Assembly (NCBI GenBank): GCA_958496175.1
Contig: OY292280.1
Span: 6,386,001 to 6,450,000, forward strand
Source of the DNA: Sisyra terminalis
Taxonomy: Eukaryota; Arthropoda; Insecta; Neuroptera; Sisyridae
DNA length: 64,000 nucleotides
Direction: 5' to 3'
Part shown: one piece after another, positions 11,001-23,195 of the stretch
Numbering within the stretch: position 1 is the first letter of the stretch
Layout: each line of letters opens with the position of its first letter
Made by a program: the position numbers and the translations under genes
Notes under the pieces: generated by a model
The model's input: only the letters and a program-made list of their open reading frames with translations
The model's database searches: none
Told to the model about the DNA's origin: nothing

Positions 11001-13840
11001 AATTGGAAGGAAACATGCACGTTTACTTGTTCGGTGGAAAACGATTCTTCTCCTTCGAAAACCGCACCATCGAAAAGTTACCCAGCTTCTTGGAAGATCT
11101 TAGCAATCTTGTCCGTTCGGGCAAATCTTTCAACTTGACCAAAATGTACGACGATGATGAAATCACCATTGCTTTCCCAACAGAAATGGGCTTCCCATTC
11201 GTTTATACCATTCGCAAACCAACCTTGGTCTCCGTTAGTGGACAAGTTCAATATAAAACCGACTCCCAAAAATGGTGGTCCGAAAAAATGCGTTTGGAAA
11301 CCGATTTACATGTTGTATTATCTACCAAAACTCAAGGTAAAATTGGATTCGTGACTCCATTTGAACACCAATTTTATGTTGCTGGATACGACAAAAACGC
11401 TCAATTGAATTTACCAATCCGCGCTAAGGTTGAACTTGCCAAAAACCAAATGGAAATCGAATTGGAACCTTTGTACCCAGAAGAAAATACCCAAATTGTT
11501 CATATTAGCACCTGGCCTTATACTTCCAAAATGAATTTGTTGGAACTCCGTCCAACTGGAGGACAAGTCGACACCCATATCATCCGTAAGGAACGCAAGA
11601 ACATCCACCAACAAATCAATGGTGAGAAATCCACCGGATTTGCTTGGCGCATTGAATATACCAACGATCGGGACAATGTTGAAAATTGGTTCAGCAAACA
11701 AACCCAAAAACACGATGCTCTTACCCTCCCAATGTCCATCTGGTATGATGATTCCATTTACAACCAAGAAATTAAAGTTGAATATGTCTCTGAGAAATCT
11801 TCCAACCGTAAGGTCAACATTAAAATGAACTACAAACAAGTTGAACAGAAATCGCGAAGCGATTCTGAAGAAAGCAAAGAAAGTGTTGATATGTACGATG
11901 CTTCCCACCTCGTAGAAACTTCCCAAACTGATGTCCAACTCCGTCAAAAACAAATCTTACAAAAAGCTTCCGCTGGAATTCGCAGTCCACAAGGAATCTC
12001 CATTGATGCCGCCGTGAAATTCTCTGACCGTAGTGAAAAAGAACAACAAAAATATATCGTCAGCTACGCCTCAGTTCATAGCCAAATTGAGAATAAATCC
12101 CGCCGTTTATTGTTCATCGCTAAAAACAACGAAGACCAAAACCAACAATACCAAATCTGTGTTGCCTACACCACCAAAGCTACCCAAGCTTCCACCTTGA
12201 ACTTCGTCAAAGCTTTGCAAGCTCCTTCTTACCTTAACACCGAAATGCAAATCCGTTATGGCCAAAACTGCCAACAAGGTGCCCAAATCAACATCAAGGC
12301 TAAGTTGGAAAAGAGCGAAGAACGTAAACAGGCTCTCCAGAAATCCGATATGGCTCAACTCTGTGCCCGTCAAATGCAAGAAAAGAACTTCCAATTGCCA
12401 GCTTGTGCCAACTTAACAGTTGAAGCCAGCCGTATGGACCGCGTTTACATCGAAGCCCAATACAAGAACGTTGGACACCAAGTCCAAAATGCCACCCACA
12501 AAATGTTTGACTTGGTCAAATATTTGGGATACCAATATTTGGAATCCAACCAAATCAATGCCGGAAGTGGAAACGCTGAACAGATTGTCATCCGCGCTGA
12601 ATTCGAACCGACCCGCTTTGAAACCGTGAACGTCACAATTCAAACTCCCCAGAATGATTACCGCTTCAAATCAGTCGAAATCAACGATTTGACCAAACGT
12701 GTTTTTGCTCTTCGTCCAGAATCTGATCCCATGCAAGAAGTCAAAGCAATGTACACCCGTCAAGTTGAAGCTCAATGTAAGTTTCGATATCAAAAGGCTT
12801 AAGACCATATGTATAATTTTGGTATTTTTCCAGCTATTGCAGTAATCGATAACAATGTAGCTTCTACTTTCAACAACCGAACTTTCGACATCGTTCTTGG
12901 ACGCTGCTATCATGTCTTCGTTCATACTCAACGCCCAGAATCGCTTGTAGAAAACCGAAAACCCCGTCAAGATAATGAAGTTTACTTCACCGTTCTTGTT
13001 CGTGATGCTGTTGATACAGTTGCCCAGAAGGAAGTCAAAGTTATCGTGAAAGTCTCCGAAAATCAACACAAAGAAATCGATCTCTACCCCAACCAAAATC
13101 AAGAACAACACTCCCGTTCAAACCCAGCAGGAATTGTCAAAGTTGACGACAAAATGATCGAAATCCCCAACAACCAACCATACGTGATCTACGTGAACTC
13201 CAAAATCGTTGCATACATCCACGTTACCCATAACGGAGAAATCAAAGTTGAAATTCCCCAACGCTTAACCATCTTCTACGACGGTTCTCGCGTTAAAGCT
13301 TACATCGCCGATTTATACCGTGACCAAGTTCGTGGTATTGCCGGAACTTTCAACGGAGAATCATGGACCGATTTTGTTACTCCAAAAGAGTACTTGTTGC
13401 GTGATGCTCGTGACTTTGTCGCCAGCTATGCCATCGTCGATGAAACTTGCCAAGGACCAGCCAAAGAATTGAACCAACGAGTCAAGGCTGTACCATATGT
13501 TTCCCAGAAGCGTAGCTACACTAAAGTAGTATCCCCTCGGGATTCCCATCAACATGGTATGCGTTCATCTGACAAAACCTGTTCCACCAAACACCAAACT
13601 CGTTATGTGGAACACGAAGACGGTACTGTTTGCTTCACCATCCGTGCACTTCCGGTTTGCCAGAAAGGATGCAAAGCAACCAAATTGATCGAGAAGACCG
13701 TTGATGTTTACTGCTTGCCAAAAACCAGCTCAGTTGTCCTCTACATGAAGAACATCGAGAAAGGAGCCAGTCCTGATTTCAGTGGTCGCAAGCCCACAAA
13801 ATCGATCTCCATCCAATTGCCACATTCCTGCAAGAACTGA
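8096..13840 (+). CDS. Vg: Vitellogenin, complete, six exons, 1816 aa
   Basis: This is the large lipid transfer protein secreted by the fat body and taken up by oocytes as yolk. Coding exons are 8096-8126, 8186-8907, 8964-9884, 9951-10567, 10624-12776 and 12834-13840, all in phase with GT-AG introns. A signal peptide (MMKTILVCLLVGLAAAS) opens the protein, and the start is set by tandem ATGs 56 bases after a TATA box. The N-terminal vitellogenin domain fills roughly residues 25-740. It contains an acidic serine stretch near 355-370 and a basic RHRR site at 373-376, probably a furin cleavage point. A lipid-binding region follows, then a von Willebrand type D domain from about 1480 with DGSR at 1631-1634. 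The motif that is normally GLCG or GICG reads GIAG at 1649-1652, so the conserved cysteine is lost. The cysteine-rich C-terminus (CFTIRALPVCQKGCKA) is normal. Length fits insect vitellogenins. Confidence 0.96.
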
Positions 13841-14110
13841 GCAATTTCGACTGAACGACCTCGGCTACGAATAGGATTATCTTTTATTTAATATTTAAAC
13901 ATAAATATACTAAGCATATGAAAAAATATTCAACTCTTTCGATTTTTCAAACCTCAACTCCTGAAAATTTCTTCAAACTACCACCTCTAATTTCAGCACT
14001 ATCTATTTGATAAATAGTAACTAGATCATAGATATAACTAAACATAATAGGTGTCATAGTAGACCACTATAATAATAGTTCTGGCCTTTGCTCTTTTACT
14101 TCAGAAATGT
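13841..14110. other. 3' flank of vitellogenin
   Basis: No canonical AATAAA is seen. The AT-rich block ACATAAATATAC at about 13900-13911 is a possible variant polyadenylation signal. Nothing else is recognised here. Confidence 0.35.
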
Positions 14111-14470
14111 CGACTTAAGTACTGAAGAAAATATCTTCTATTCTTTATTAGTCAACTTGCAAATTCACCATTGTTGATATTTGATTTCTGATGAAAATCA
14201 AAAGGACATAGGATGATAAATATAGTGAATCGGCCCCAGAATGATATCTGGTCCATAATTCTTAAGTACTAAAGAGAATACCTTCTATTCTTTATTAGTC
14301 AACTGCAAATTCACCATTGTTGATATTTGATTTCTGATGAAAATCAAAAGGACATAGGATGATAAATATAGTGAATTGACCCCAGAATGATATATGGTCC
14401 ATAATTCTTAAGTACTGAAGAATATATCTTCTACTCTTTATTAGTCAACTTGCAAATTCACCATTGATGA
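14111..14470 (+). repeat. Tandem repeat, ~145-bp unit, about 2.4 copies
   Basis: Units start near 14111, 14262 and 14406. Each contains TCTTTATTAGTCAACT and GCAAATTCACCATT. The first two also carry AAAAGGACATAGGATGATAA and a CCCCAGAATGATAT block. The third unit is cut after ACCATTGATGAC and runs straight into a hammerhead-type sequence. The AAAGGACATAGGAYGATAA block is also the end of the large foldback at 59489-61328, so the array is made from pieces of that family. Confidence 0.8.
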
Positions 14471-14474
14471 CAAA

Positions 14475-14600
14475 TTGATGAAGTTACGATACGTAACGAA
14501 ACGTAGCTAATTTTAGTATCAAAAAATATTAAATAAATAAAAAACCGATCTTAAACAACCTGAATTGTCTTCTTGTTTAATAAAAGCTGAGATCTGAATT
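14475..14600 (+). ncRNA. Hammerhead-type motif, family iii, damaged copy with tail
   Basis: UUGAUGA replaces CUGAUGA at 14475-14481. The stem-II hairpin GUUACG-AUA-CGUAAC is perfectly paired, GAAA follows at 14498-14501 and then CGUAGC. The sequence before the core belongs to the tandem repeat and does not pair with the sequence after it, so stem I is missing. The tail to about 14600 matches the other family copies (CTGAATTGTCTTC, AAAGCTGAGATCTGAAT). It is probably inactive. Confidence 0.55.
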
Positions 14601-14629
14601 TTATCCGCTAATAATAATAGTCAAAAGAC

Positions 14630-14768
14630 GGCTTTTCTACTTTGTTTTTTATTCTTTTCGCGATTTTTTGTTTATTCAATTTTAAGGTGGTATAAGTAGT
14701 TAAATTATTTGGTTCTTTTATGGCTAAATTTTTATTATGGGCCGATTTATTTACGAATTAATTTTTAT
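14630..14768. mobile_element. Fragment of the near-palindromic MITE family
   Basis: The stretch reads CTTTTCTACTTTG, then an ATTCTTTTCGCGATTTTTTG block, and ends with TTTATTATGGGCCGATTTAT. These blocks match the variant copies at 24235-24425 and 39848-40040. The outer ends are missing. Confidence 0.55.
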
Positions 14769-14850
14769 TTTATTGAAACATTTAAATATTCATTTATTTT
14801 TTTATTGATTTATTTATTGAATTTAAATTGAAACTATTATATTTTTTGTG

Positions 14851-14904
14851 ATTCAAGAAGCCTGATGAAGTTGCGATACGTAACGAAACGTAGCTAATTT
14901 GAAT
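14851..14904 (+). ncRNA. Hammerhead ribozyme motif, family iii, best copy
   Basis: AUUCAA (14851-14856) and AGC (14859-14861) lie before CUGAUGA (14862-14868). They pair with UUGAAU (14899-14904) and GCU (14893-14895) after it, giving stem I with an internal loop. Stem II is GUUGCG-AUA-CGUAAC (14870-14884), followed by GAAA (14885-14888). ACGU (14888-14891) is a two-pair loopless stem III and A at 14892 is the cleavage residue. One extra A (14869) lies between CUGAUGA and stem II, which is not canonical. The tail to about 14990 matches other copies. Confidence 0.65.
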
Positions 14905-14990
14905 ATTAAAAATATTAAATAAAAAAAAAATGATCTTAAACTACCTGAGCTGTCTTCATATTATTATTAGCTTTTTTTCAACGAAAACAT

Positions 14991-17030
14991 GATCTTTTAT
15001 GGAAGCTTTTTCGGTTTCGGCCGAAACTGAAACTGATGCCGAAATGCGGTTTCGGCCGTAAAAACTAATTTCAGCCGGATACTAAATAGCCGTGACTTGT
15101 TAATTTTATTTATTATTTTATTGCTCCATTAACCAATTTTTCACGAATTCGAAAGTATTTAAGAATCACAAGTGTTGTAAGGTGACGATAAAAAAAATTA
15201 AATAAAAAATCAATTATAAATAGCATTTTTCGTGTCAAATTCATCAATGTTGGTAAATATGATTGAAAAATATTTTTTTTTTGGAATTTACGACTCCCAA
15301 ATTGGATGATTCTTTGTTTACATCAAAGAAAATAACAAAAAACCATCGAATTTTCAAAAAGGAAATCTCATTTTTTTTAAATAAATAAATCAAACACCCA
15401 CACGATGGAAAAACAAAGGCCATCTGCTTATTCGGCTAGATAAGTAAAAAAAAGGTCGAAATTGAAAATTCCTTCAACATTAATATAACTAAACGACCTA
15501 ATTACGATCGAAAACAAAACAATGGTGCATACACCGCCATTTTGACAACAAAATGGAGAAAATCGAAAAGCGCGCCAATTATGGAATTATCAAATTAACT
15601 TTCTTTATAATCGAAATTATGGATTATGATGTAGCCAATTGCGAAATGACTATTTGATATACATTATTTTTCAGTAATACAATAACCTTTATCCTTGAAA
15701 TCAATATTTTTTATCATTGACGCTCCATAATCTACGAATCGGTGTATGCCCCTTACTCCCCTGTTAGTGTCGCGCCCATTTAAAATCTCTATTTGTTCTA
15801 TGTTAATAAAAAAATCTAGGCCGATCGTTCCGTTTATAGACGTTTCAGATCTGAATTAATTAATTCTACTTTATTTCAAAACTAAAAATTGCACTAAAAT
15901 CAATTTCAGCAAAATACCTTTCGCTAGTCCTCGTAATTTATTCATTAATTAATTGTTGCTTTAGTTGGACTTTCCGTTAGGGAATCTTTTAGAACTGGAA
16001 TCGTTTTTTTTCTTTAATTCCTATTCAAGCTTTACGACATCTAAAGTCCTTAGTGGTTCTAGAGTTCTTCGTAAACCGAGAAGTAAATCCTTTCGTTATA
16101 GGATTTCAATTCGCTGGGGACAAATCCCTCATAGACAAATGTAGGTTGTAAAGCAGGAATAGTAGAAAGAAATAATTGCTAAACTTAATAAAGTATAACT
16201 CTTATAAAAGATAATATACTTTTAGAAAAAAAGGGTATTTAGTTTGAGAAAACGATAGTAGTGATCACTTGGAATTGGATGGCCATTGAAAAAATTTCTC
16301 ATCACATATTTAGATATGATGTTAACATTTAACTTTACATAATTCTTCGGCTAATAAACAAGATGTATAAGTGGACGTGGTTTAAATTAATGTGATGACC
16401 ACTTTTACTTTTTATATCTTTCTCTCGACAAACACGTTTTGAATATTAAATGAACCTCTTATCGTTGATTCCATCTAATAAATCTTTCATTAAGAATAAA
16501 ATTTAATATTCCAAATTAAAGTTAATGATGTTTTAATAATCATATTTTCGAAACTTTTTGCACCATCAAAATCAACATTTCAGTAGAAACCATTGAAAAT
16601 TACTCAATTTAAAAAAAATATTTAAGCAAAGTGATGTATGAATCAAAGCCAATTATAATTACTCTGAAGACCCTGAAGACTTAGTACTGTTGCAGAAAAC
16701 AGGAGGAAAACTACAAATTATATTGGAATATATAATTATATCTGAAAAACTTTACAGGATAATCAAAAATCATTAGAACATCAATGAGTAAAACATGCCT
16801 TATAAATCAACAATTGACAATCCCAACCCCTAAAAAATAGGCAAACCGTCGAACAATAATTTGACAGCTTTGAAAAGCTCCGGAAATGGCCACCATTAGT
16901 TCAAATTCTCCACAGACATTTCCTTTAATGTTTTTCTTTTCATAATTTCTATCCATACACTGCTACACTTTCCACACAGCACACTATAGTGCTAGATTTG
17001 AATGAAGAAAATTAAATGGACGATTTAATC
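14991..17030. other. Intergenic region without recognised genes
   Basis: AT-rich spacer. A block at about 16035-16075 (CTAAAGTCCTTAGTGGTTCTAGAG) resembles, inverted, the block near 26160-26185, which lies beside a tRNA-like SINE head. It may be a second SINE fragment. Nothing else is recognised. Confidence 0.4.
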
Positions 17031-17039
17031 TATTATTAT

Positions 17040-18613
17040 AAAGAGGAAAGATTTGATTGTTTGTTTGCTTTGAATAGGCTCCGAAACTACTTGACCGATT
17101 TGAAAAATTCTTTCACTGTTGGGAACCTACACTATTTCCGGTGAACATAGACTATATTAAATTTTCAAAAAAATTAGGGATCCATACTAAAACTCCAATA
17201 GTGTGTGAAGAAATTACTAAAAAAACTTTCTTACATCGCGTGCGCTGGTGATTTAACTAAAAAACGGAACAACCGAATTTAATGAAACTTTATATTAAGA
17301 TACAACACAATTACCCAACCACGTTAGGCTACTTATCATTCCTTAAAAATAAAAAGGAAATGTACCCCCTACGTAAAAACTGAGGGATGAAAAAAAAGTT
17401 TTACTTTAGATAGGCGAGTTATATATATCATTGAAAAGGTATTTAAAAGTTAAAAAATGATCTGTATTAATATTTTTAGTTGAACTAATAAAAAGCACAG
17501 TAATTTAATTGAAAGTACAAAAAATTGCCTTTTTGAAATATAAATGTTTTTATAGATAATAATCTGACAGTAAACTTTTTTTTTACAAAATTGTTGTAAA
17601 TAGATCCTTAGGGTTGCTCAGTAAGGAAATATTAACGAAAAAAATGTAATAGTAATAATAAAAATAATAATAATAATAGTAATAAAGCTTAAAGTAAATA
17701 CGTTCTTAAAACCGTGGATATATAAAATTGTGAATTTATATACCCCCTCAACTTGATGAAATTTTAATATTCGGTGTATTCCTTATAGGAAGTAGACATG
17801 TGATAATTTTTTTTTTAAATTCCTACCCTAACGGACAAGGGTGGATTCAGGATTTTTTTCTTGGGGGGGACAATATCTTTTATTTGCAAGTACGTGAAAG
17901 GGATTACGAAAAAAGTTCGCAATTCCAGCCAAAAATCATCATAATGATAAATAATAAATAATCATATCATAATAATGATAAAAGAAATTTGAAATCCTCT
18001 TCCAGAGCAAAAGGCATACGCCAAATCGTGTATGGTGAACTCTGGACTATCCAATATGGTTTAATTATATAGTTGAAATTCAGATATTTCAATAATAAGT
18101 TTAAAGATACATAATGGTTATACATGATTATGGAAGAACTGGGTTTCGTGCAATTGTACAAATTTCAATTTCGCGATTGTGTTGTACAGTGCAATAGTGT
18201 AATAGTTTTTGGAAAAAGGTTCATTCGGGAATCGAAAAAGGGAGATGGGGTTATTTTGACGTGAGTATTTTGATAACTGTCGACTTTTTTTAGTCATAAT
18301 TAAGACCGAATTTATTGAACTTGGCGATATTTTGTATTTAAGTATGGATGCTGATTGATTTACGGATTATTTGATTCACGATAGGTATACCTACCGTAGG
18401 TATACGCAATTGAACATACTCTTTTTAGATATTTATAAATATTATTTAAAAATCAATTGATTATTACATAGAACTATTTTATTCTTTACAACAGTTTATT
18501 AAATGTGTCTTTTTCAAGAGATGTGAAGTGTTTGTATGTATGATTATATTTTTCGTAAAAGAAATAAGAAAAATAAAATACGTTACGCAGACGAAGTCGC
18601 GGGGATCAGCTAG
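17040..18613 (+). mobile_element. Helitron-like element (non-autonomous)
   Basis: The left part has GATTTGATTGTTTGTTTG, GACCGATTTGAAAAATTCTTTC and CATCGCGTGCGC. The right end reads ACGAAGTCGCGGGGATCAGC followed by TAGT. This pairing of blocks and an end in CTAG before a T is typical of a widespread insect Helitron group with a short hairpin before CTAG. I see no Rep/helicase coding. The 5' boundary is approximate. A block near 17837-17880 (GGTGGATTCAGGATTTTTTT) looks like a fragment of another transposon inserted here. The assignment rests on remembered motifs. Confidence 0.5.
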
Positions 18614-18845
18614 TTATAAATTATAAACGTGGAAATTTTATGGAAACGTGGAAAAATTGAAGAATGACAATAGGGAAACCTAACAATGAGGGATAACAAT
18701 AGATAGAAAAAGGTGGCAAAAAGAAGCTAAAAGGCAAATAATTTGGGGAAAAAGCTGTTACATAAAGAAAACCAAAACAATCCAAGAAAAGTTTTCAAGA
18801 GTTTGACAATCCTGGAGGATCAATTTCGGCTCAATCCCTTTTAGG

Positions 18846-18990
18846 TCGGTCAAAATCTGGCAACTTTACATTTTCGACTTTGTTGATAATTTAATTCGCG
18901 GATAGTTCGGCCAATAATGAAAATTTAGCCACATAACAGATAATTGCATCATATTCGAATTGAATTAACAACAATGACAGATATTAACCG
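18846..18990. mobile_element. Fragment of the near-palindromic MITE family
   Basis: It starts TCTGGCAACTTTACATTTTC, passes through AATAATGAAAATTTAGCCA and ends within the right arm near GAATTGAATTAACAA. It lacks the outer GTGTACTTTAGCACACCC part of the full copies. Confidence 0.6.
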
Positions 18991-19224
18991 ACCTAAAAAA
19001 AATCTGATCCTCAATTTATCTTTCGTTTTTCTTGGATTCTTCCATTTTAAAATATTGAGCACTAATATCAGATAGAAATTTATAGTTTGGTCTTAAGTAG
19101 AACAACTAAACTTGAGTTATGATGATTTTAGTGCTTCAACCCGGAAAATGGACTTGGAAAATGATACTATGGTTTACCTACTATGGTACACTATGATACT
19201 ATGGTCCTTTCCGGTAGAAAATTG

Positions 19225-19453
19225 GGCTCATGTGTACTTTAGCACACCCACAATCTGACAACGTTGCATTTTCGACTTTGTTTTTAATTTAATTCGCGAT
19301 ATTTTTGTTATTTCAATTCAAATATGATATAATTCTCTCTTTTGTGGTTAAATTTACATTATAGACCGATTTAATCGCAAATTAAAAAAATTAAAAAAAT
19401 AGTCGAAAATGCAACGTTGTCAATTTGTGGGTGTGCTAAAGTACACATGAGCC
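19225..19453. mobile_element. Near-palindromic hAT-like MITE, copy 2, exact 8-bp TSD
   Basis: The 229-bp element starts GGCTCATGTGTACTTTAGCA and ends TGCTAAAGTACACATGAGCC. It is flanked on both sides by GAAAATTG (19217-19224 and 19454-19461). The arms pair along most of their length around a centre near 19340. An 8-bp duplication suggests mobilisation by a hAT-type transposase. Confidence 0.92.
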
Positions 19454-19545
19454 GAAAATTGGTAGATCCCTTTCTGTTATATTTATCTGTATATATTGGC
19501 TCTATTTGGGTTGTATCTCTTCATTTATTTAACATAGTATTCCCA

Positions 19546-19600
19546 GACAAGGGTGGATCCAGGATTTTTTTCCGGGAAGGGTACAAGGGGTGGACGGGCA
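19546..19600 (+). mobile_element. DNA-transposon end fragment (GGTGGATCCAGGATTTTTTT)
   Basis: The block GGTGGATCCAGGATTTTTTT recurs with small changes near 17845. It looks like a terminal repeat of a DNA transposon, but no second end is found close by. Confidence 0.35.
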
Positions 19601-19755
19601 GTCAACAATAACTGTTATAAATAAATTTGAATTATTATGCTTAAAGTTTACTTTGACTTTCGTAATTTTGACTTCTATAATTTTATTTAATCTTGCTTAG
19701 TATATAACTAATTAAACTTTATATATTCAACATTATGTGTGAACTTACTAATATA

Positions 19756-19971
19756 TAGTATAATCTCACTGATCCGGCACTTCGATAGATCGGCACGTCC
19801 AATAATATGGCACACTCCGCCCATGCTTTCTTCGACCCTCTACATTTATTTCCTCTATTCTTTATTTTATTCATTACCTATGACTTTTTCACTTTGATCC
19901 AGTAATCCGAACATTCCAATAATCCGGCACCCTTCGGTTTTTAATAGTGCCGGATTAGTGAGATTACACTG
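19756..19971. mobile_element. pogo-like MITE, copy 2
   Basis: It shows the same ends and interior as the copy at 3830-4036. The first base is T instead of C, and TA follows the right end. It lies in the spacer between vitellogenin and the kinesin gene. Confidence 0.85.
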
Positions 19972-20181
19972 TATAACTTATTAATATATTATAACTTGTT
20001 AATTATAATATACAATATTTAATGTTATTTATATTCGCTTGAAAAAGCAGTAATATACTGCGAAACATTACGCAAAAAAATAACAAAGTGTAAATTGTTT
20101 AATAATAAAAGATCCTCAAAAATTCTTGGAACCTAAACAAATTGAAGATAATCTATAGGATAGGAATCTATAATAAATATA

Positions 20182-20437
20182 TGACTCATTTATTTTGAAA
20201 GTGGCGTAAGTCCATTTGGTCTATATGGTAATTCTTGTTCTTATAACTAAAACAAAAGTATGTTAGTTATTTAACTGCTAAGTTTTCAGAAATTACTGAT
20301 TTCATTTTAGTTGTTAACAAAAACACCAATTATTCCCTCCTCCTTCTTAGTATCTTATGTTCCTATGGTTAAAAATTATAATATTATAGGGATTGTTTTT
20401 GAAATAAACTTAACTCACTTTCAAAATAAACGGCGCA
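20182..20437. mobile_element. 256-bp MITE with ~44-bp inverted repeats, copy 1
   Basis: The left end is TGACTCATTTATTTTGAAAG and the right end, read inverted, is TGCGCCGTTTATTTTGAAAG. The pairing continues inward through GTCCAT. A closely similar copy lies at 42197-42455. TATA occurs on both flanks and could be a 4-bp duplication. The superfamily is not assigned. Confidence 0.8.
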
Positions 20438-20689
20438 TATATTATTTAACAATTTTTTGTATTTTTTTTTAAATATTCCATTTGCTATGGGAAGATATTG
20501 ATACGAAAAAGTATTCAACAGGTGTTTGATTATCAAGTTGGGTGCTTATCTAATAAAAAAGGGGCTTTTATGAAGGGTGATAAGCAAGGACGAGAAAGAA
20601 ATGAGTGTGGAGGTTAGTTGAAATAAATTCGATAAAATTCGATTCTCTAATATTAATTTTTTGCATACAGTGATTAGATTTGTCATTGA

Positions 20690-21300
20690 AATTTTAAATT
20701 TGCCGGGTTGCGAACACATACGCAATGTGGTGCGGTCCACTCGGTCCACTAGTTGAACATTTGGAGCGCGCTTGGACCGTGTCTCTCTCTGTTATCGTTT
20801 GGAGAGATCTTGTATCACTGCTTTCTAAGAATTTGTTGTGATCACTGTGTTCATCACATGGATCGCACACATAATTACGACTAATTAGAGTGAATGAGAG
20901 AGACGGTTCGATTGTTTCCGAGGAAGTTCGGCTCATTTACATTGTACACCTGTGCGGATTGGAAAGATTGAGAGATAAAGAGGTGGTGTGGTATCCTAGT
21001 GGAAGAATGACGGAAGATTTTTTTGTTTTGCAGTGAATTGGTAGGTACCTAAAGGTGGAGAAGCAGTGTCAATCGCTATGGAGTTTCAGTTCTGTTGAAA
21101 CGTTTGTGGTTGATGGTTGTGTAATTCATTTGTTTATTTTGTTTTTTTTCCCCGATATTGTTTTGTTTTTGGAAAAACGGCGCGTAATGTGTTGATTATT
21201 GATTTTTCTGTGGTTTCCACTGGATCTGTTTTGGATTTTTTTGACGATAAGTAAATTTCGATGAATTCCTAACAAATAAATCTGCAAGTGGTGAGTTTGA
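20690..21300 (+). promoter_or_regulatory. Candidate promoter and untranslated first exon of the kinesin gene
   Basis: The first kinesin coding exon starts only three bases after a splice acceptor (27507), so a non-coding exon must exist upstream. This stretch is less AT-rich than its surroundings, has no transposon signature, contains an initiator-like TTTCAGTTC near 21084, and ends with a good donor AAGTG/GTGAGT at about 21290. It is the best candidate I see, but no direct evidence links it to the gene. Confidence 0.25.
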
Positions 21301-22640
21301 AATGTGTAACTTCTGGATCTAGAGGTCTTATCCGAGGCACCTGTTTCTGTAATTTTCTTTATCAAATTATTAACGTTTTTCTTTCATTTACTAATCTTAT
21401 GTATCATTTTTAGTAATGAGAACCTTCAAAGCAAATTTTCTTCCATTTCCTGACTCAATTCTACACTGCTTGTTTTTCCAAGGAAAACTACACCAATGGA
21501 AATTGCAAGATTAGCCTTACATGCTTTACAATTTTCTCCACATTATTTTGTTCACAAAAGTTCGTCTATAACGAATCTAATAGATATAATGTAATGCTTA
21601 CTGGAGAGGTCGTTATATCCGATAATTTGTGATGAGACATCTTTGATGTACATCGAAAAAAAGAACTATCGTCACGATTCGCTAGTTCCGTACGAAACGA
21701 TGTTTAAGTCTCACGGAAATTTTTTTAAATAAAAAAAAAAAAAAAACTTATTACATGACCGTAATAAGAACACCTAACGTAACGTAAAAAGAAAGTGAGA
21801 TGACAAAAGTAGATTTTTCTAAATGAGCAACACATGTTGAGAACCACATCTTGTAGGCGTTAAATGAGACGTTTTTCCTCGACATTTTCAAGGAAAACAA
21901 ATTGCTTTTTTTTCATCGATATGATGTAATGTTTGCCATCTTACGTTAATTATTTCAATAAACATAGATTTTCATGTCGAATACAATATTTTTCATCTAA
22001 CAAAATGTTTACTTTACCATACCATTGAGCTATCCGCAAGGTTTTTTTATCATTATTCAGTTGGTATAGATGTTAAACTTTTCGAATATTTTCTTAGTTG
22101 AAATATTTTACATTACATTCTAAACTCATTGGCCATACACTATAGCTTTCCATTCTCGTTACTAAATACTATTCTAATATCAATTTATTGGCTGGTTGTG
22201 CTGTCGGTATGTTTAATTACATGCTATTAATTAATGACGCTAAAACAATTATCGATAAATCGATTTTTGTTTACAAATACCATCATAAAACTTATCCATC
22301 CCAACGTTTCTTTGTCTATATCTTAAGGATTTAATCATTTGATACCTAATTGATTTATATTATTGTTTTTTTAAGAATTTCGGTATATTATATTCCACTT
22401 CTGCCAGTTGACTTAAGCAATATAAAATTTAAAACATAAGCTAATCACAAATTAAATAATTTCATTAGGATGTAACTCAGGAGAAAATGGTCATATAGCA
22501 AATAAAAAAAAGCAAATTGTTGCTTCAAGTTGGTATCATTGTGATTTGAGATTCGATGAAACGAAAAAGCGACAGAATAAAGAGAAAAACACTTAAATTT
22601 ATAGGATTTAACGTGCGAGAAAATGAGATATAAAACATTA
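21300..22640. other. Gene-free stretch, probably kinesin 5' intron or spacer
   Basis: I see no coding region, repeat copy or RNA gene in this AT-rich stretch. Confidence 0.4.
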
Positions 22641-22652
22641 AAGTATTTTCAC

Positions 22653-23195
22653 CAGGGCCATCTTAAACTAGACTGGGGCCCTTGGGCATATAAGAATTTG
22701 AGCCCTTCTGGAAAGTAAAAAAAGCGAATTATAATAACATTTTTTACTATGTATGACAATTTATTGTAGATAATCAAATACAGTATGACATAATAATAAT
22801 TTTAATATCTAAATCTATAAATAATTCTAATATCATAAATGATATTAGAATTACGATAACGGTTTCTTTCGGGATTTCTGTTGAGCAAAATCTTCTATTA
22901 TATCCTAAAGTTAATTTTTTGAAGGATATCACTTTCTATGCACAAATTACTCAATCGTTTTTGTAATATTGTTGTTTACAATTCATTTTTTATTCTCTTA
23001 AGCTGCGAAAATGACCGCTGTCCACCACAATTAGTAACCATTAGGCGAAGGAATATTCTTGTAGCAATTTTTACGTTTGGAAAAGTTTTTTTCCAATTTA
23101 CCTGATTTTATTAGGTTATATAATCCTTCGGGGTCCCCTGAGAATGGAGGCCCTGGGCACGGGTCCCGTGTGCCCTTATGGTGAAGACGGTATTG
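22653..23195. mobile_element. hAT-like element remnant with CAGGGCC ends
   Basis: The left end is CAGGGCCATCTTAAACTAG. The right end, read inverted, begins CAATACCGTCTTCACC and continues into GGGCACACGGGACCCGTGCC. Flanks read ATTTTCAC and GTTTTCAC, an 8-bp duplication with one change. Both ends carry GGGGCCC- and CCCTGGGC-like blocks. The 543-bp interior has no transposase. Confidence 0.65.

Noticed and set aside
8614..13555. Many long minus-strand frames across vitellogenin and Cadps-size frames on kinesin
   Set aside because: They mirror the codon use of the real exons and show no domain. The plus-strand genes account for the sequence.
20546..20936. Minus-strand frames of 67 and 80 codons in the less AT-rich region
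   Set aside because: No domain or splice context supports coding. The region is better explained as a possible promoter or untranslated exon.
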